Of a stretch of DNA of 33,250 bases, positions 32,519 through 33,250 are shown one piece after another. The stretch spans positions 1 to 33,250 of the forward strand of contig CALWLY010000034.1 of NCBI GenBank assembly GCA_944381635.1, given 5' to 3'. The notes below the pieces were generated by a model, which worked only from the letters and a program-made list of their open reading frames with translations, was not told the DNA's origin and did no database searches. This stretch comes from an uncultured Lachnospiraceae bacterium (GTDB lineage Bacteria > Bacillota > Clostridia > Lachnospirales > Lachnospiraceae). Within the stretch, counting starts at the first letter, position 1; every line of letters starts with the position of its first letter. The position numbers were made by a program, and so were the translations under genes.

Positions 32519-33130
32519 TTATTGCTCAGTCAGTTCTTCGGTCTTGAAAACATAATAACCTTCATAATAATAACTATGGTCAATGCCTTTCCTATAAATC
32601 TCACGATCAGAAATATTGTCTGTCAGAGCATTTTTCAATAGAAACTTAATTTCAATGTCTTTAATCGGACTTCGTTCCATGGCAAGCAAGTAATCCTCTT
32701 TGTCCACCTTACTCCAATCCACTACATAGCCAATTTCCTTTTTCAGCATGAGATCAAGCCATATTCTTGTGCTCCTTCCATTTCCTTCCCGGAATGGATG
32801 TGCAACATTCATTTCTACATATTTTTCAATAATCTCATCAAAGGTTGACTGCGGCATTTGATCAATACTTTGTAATGCTGCTTCCAGATACATCAGAGGC
32901 GCAAATCTGAAATTTCCCTTGGACAGATTCACTTTGCGAAGCTTACCGGCAAAATCATAAATTTCATCGAAAAGATATTTATGAATGGCTGCAAGGCTTT
33001 TATATGTCCCTGGTTCCAGTTTTTCCAGAAATCCTGTTTCAAACATCTCTATAGCTTTTTGCTTGCTGATTTTTTCTTCTGCTCTTGCCAGTTCTGTTGA
33101 ATCTGTAATGCCCAGTTTATTTTCAATCAT
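32519..33130 (-). CDS. Fic-domain protein with C-terminal inhibitory helix (NmFic-like, class III)
   Basis: A compact 203-residue Fic AMP-transferase from the ATG at 33128-33130 (GGGG 8 nt ahead; another ATG at 33145 has no site). The core shows [20 protein letters not shown], the flap region and the active-site loop [12 protein letters not shown] (111-122). The inhibitory S-x3-E-G is near the C-terminus (SYYYEG, 186-191), as in Neisseria NmFic, where it controls the enzyme through oligomer state. It may be the first gene of a two-gene unit with the next Fic gene. Targets are unknown; some NmFic-like proteins modify DNA gyrase or topoisomerase IV. Confidence 0.9.
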   Translation of the reverse strand: MIENKLGITDSTELARAEEKISKQKAIEMFETGFLEKLEPGTYKSLAAIHKYLFDEIYDFAGKLRKVNLSKGNFRFAPLMYLEAALQSIDQMPQSTFDEIIEKYVEMNVAHPFREGNGRSTRIWLDLMLKKEIGYVVDWSKVDKEDYLLAMERSPIKDIEIKFLLKNALTDNISDREIYRKGIDHSYYYEGYYVFKTEELTEQ

Positions 33131-33250
33131 ATTTTTACCCCACATTCATTTGCACTCATTTTTGACTGTTATATTACTAAGACTTCCCATATCTAAAATG
33201 GGCTTCGCACCTTGAAAATTCAATATTTCAGCTAACAAATTAATGGTTTA

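Noticed and set aside
33146-33247. A short minus-strand frame ending right before the first Fic gene (ends in ITVKNECK)
   Set aside because: It looks mildly protein-like and its stop abuts the Fic frame, but an in-frame stop lies at the window edge, no ribosome site is seen, and it is only 33 codons.

Overview
The window looks like chromosome of a low-to-mid GC Gram-positive gut anaerobe, most likely a Lachnospiraceae (Blautia-like) member. The reasons are an hrcA-grpE-dnaK operon behind a perfect CIRCE operator, a DUF6465 protein with a Lys/Ala-rich arm, strong AGGAGG-type ribosome sites throughout, and protein families typical of that group. This placement is from pattern recognition, not from a search.

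Bases 1-23300 read as ordinary core chromosome. From the left, on the minus strand, come the heat-shock operon hrcA-grpE-dnaK (dnaK runs off the left edge), a DUF6465 gene, and a phosphate module: an Na/Pi cotransporter followed by a PhoB-like regulator and a PhoR-like kinase, with 11-bp-phased TTTACA half-sites in front of the transporter. A SIMPL-domain protein, an aminotransferase-patatin-uppP run, two tandem palindrome-rich repeats, a ROK sugar kinase (+), a divergent CobS-like protein, a DUF3048 lipoprotein, an AraC regulator (+), a DHHW/MBOAT pair for surface O-acetylation, a TcdA-like enzyme, a YtcJ-type amidohydrolase (+), a glycerate kinase and a low-molecular-weight tyrosine phosphatase follow.

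From about 23.4 kb to the right edge the sequence is visibly AT-richer and accessory. It opens with a cluster of ATGATAAA/CGTATCAT repeats and a Tn916-type integrase broken by several frameshifts, then the C-terminal stub of a UvrD-like helicase. Next is a restriction cluster in two convergent arms. The plus arm holds a Sau3AI/MutH-type nuclease and a probable BglII/BstYI-family nuclease. The minus arm holds an AspBHI-like nuclease, a Vsr endonuclease and a C5-cytosine methyltransferase. The methyltransferase has its own promoter, and this carries GATC, the site expected for the Sau3AI-type enzyme, both in the -35 box and at the start of transcription. That suggests autoregulation by methylation.

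Beyond it lies the left end of an IS110-family element: a structured leader that may be a bridge RNA, plus the first ~30 codons of the transposase. It is fused to remnants of other genes. Two Fic-domain proteins close the window. They carry their autoinhibitory motif at opposite ends, N-terminal in one and C-terminal in the other. The right boundary of the island is not in the window.
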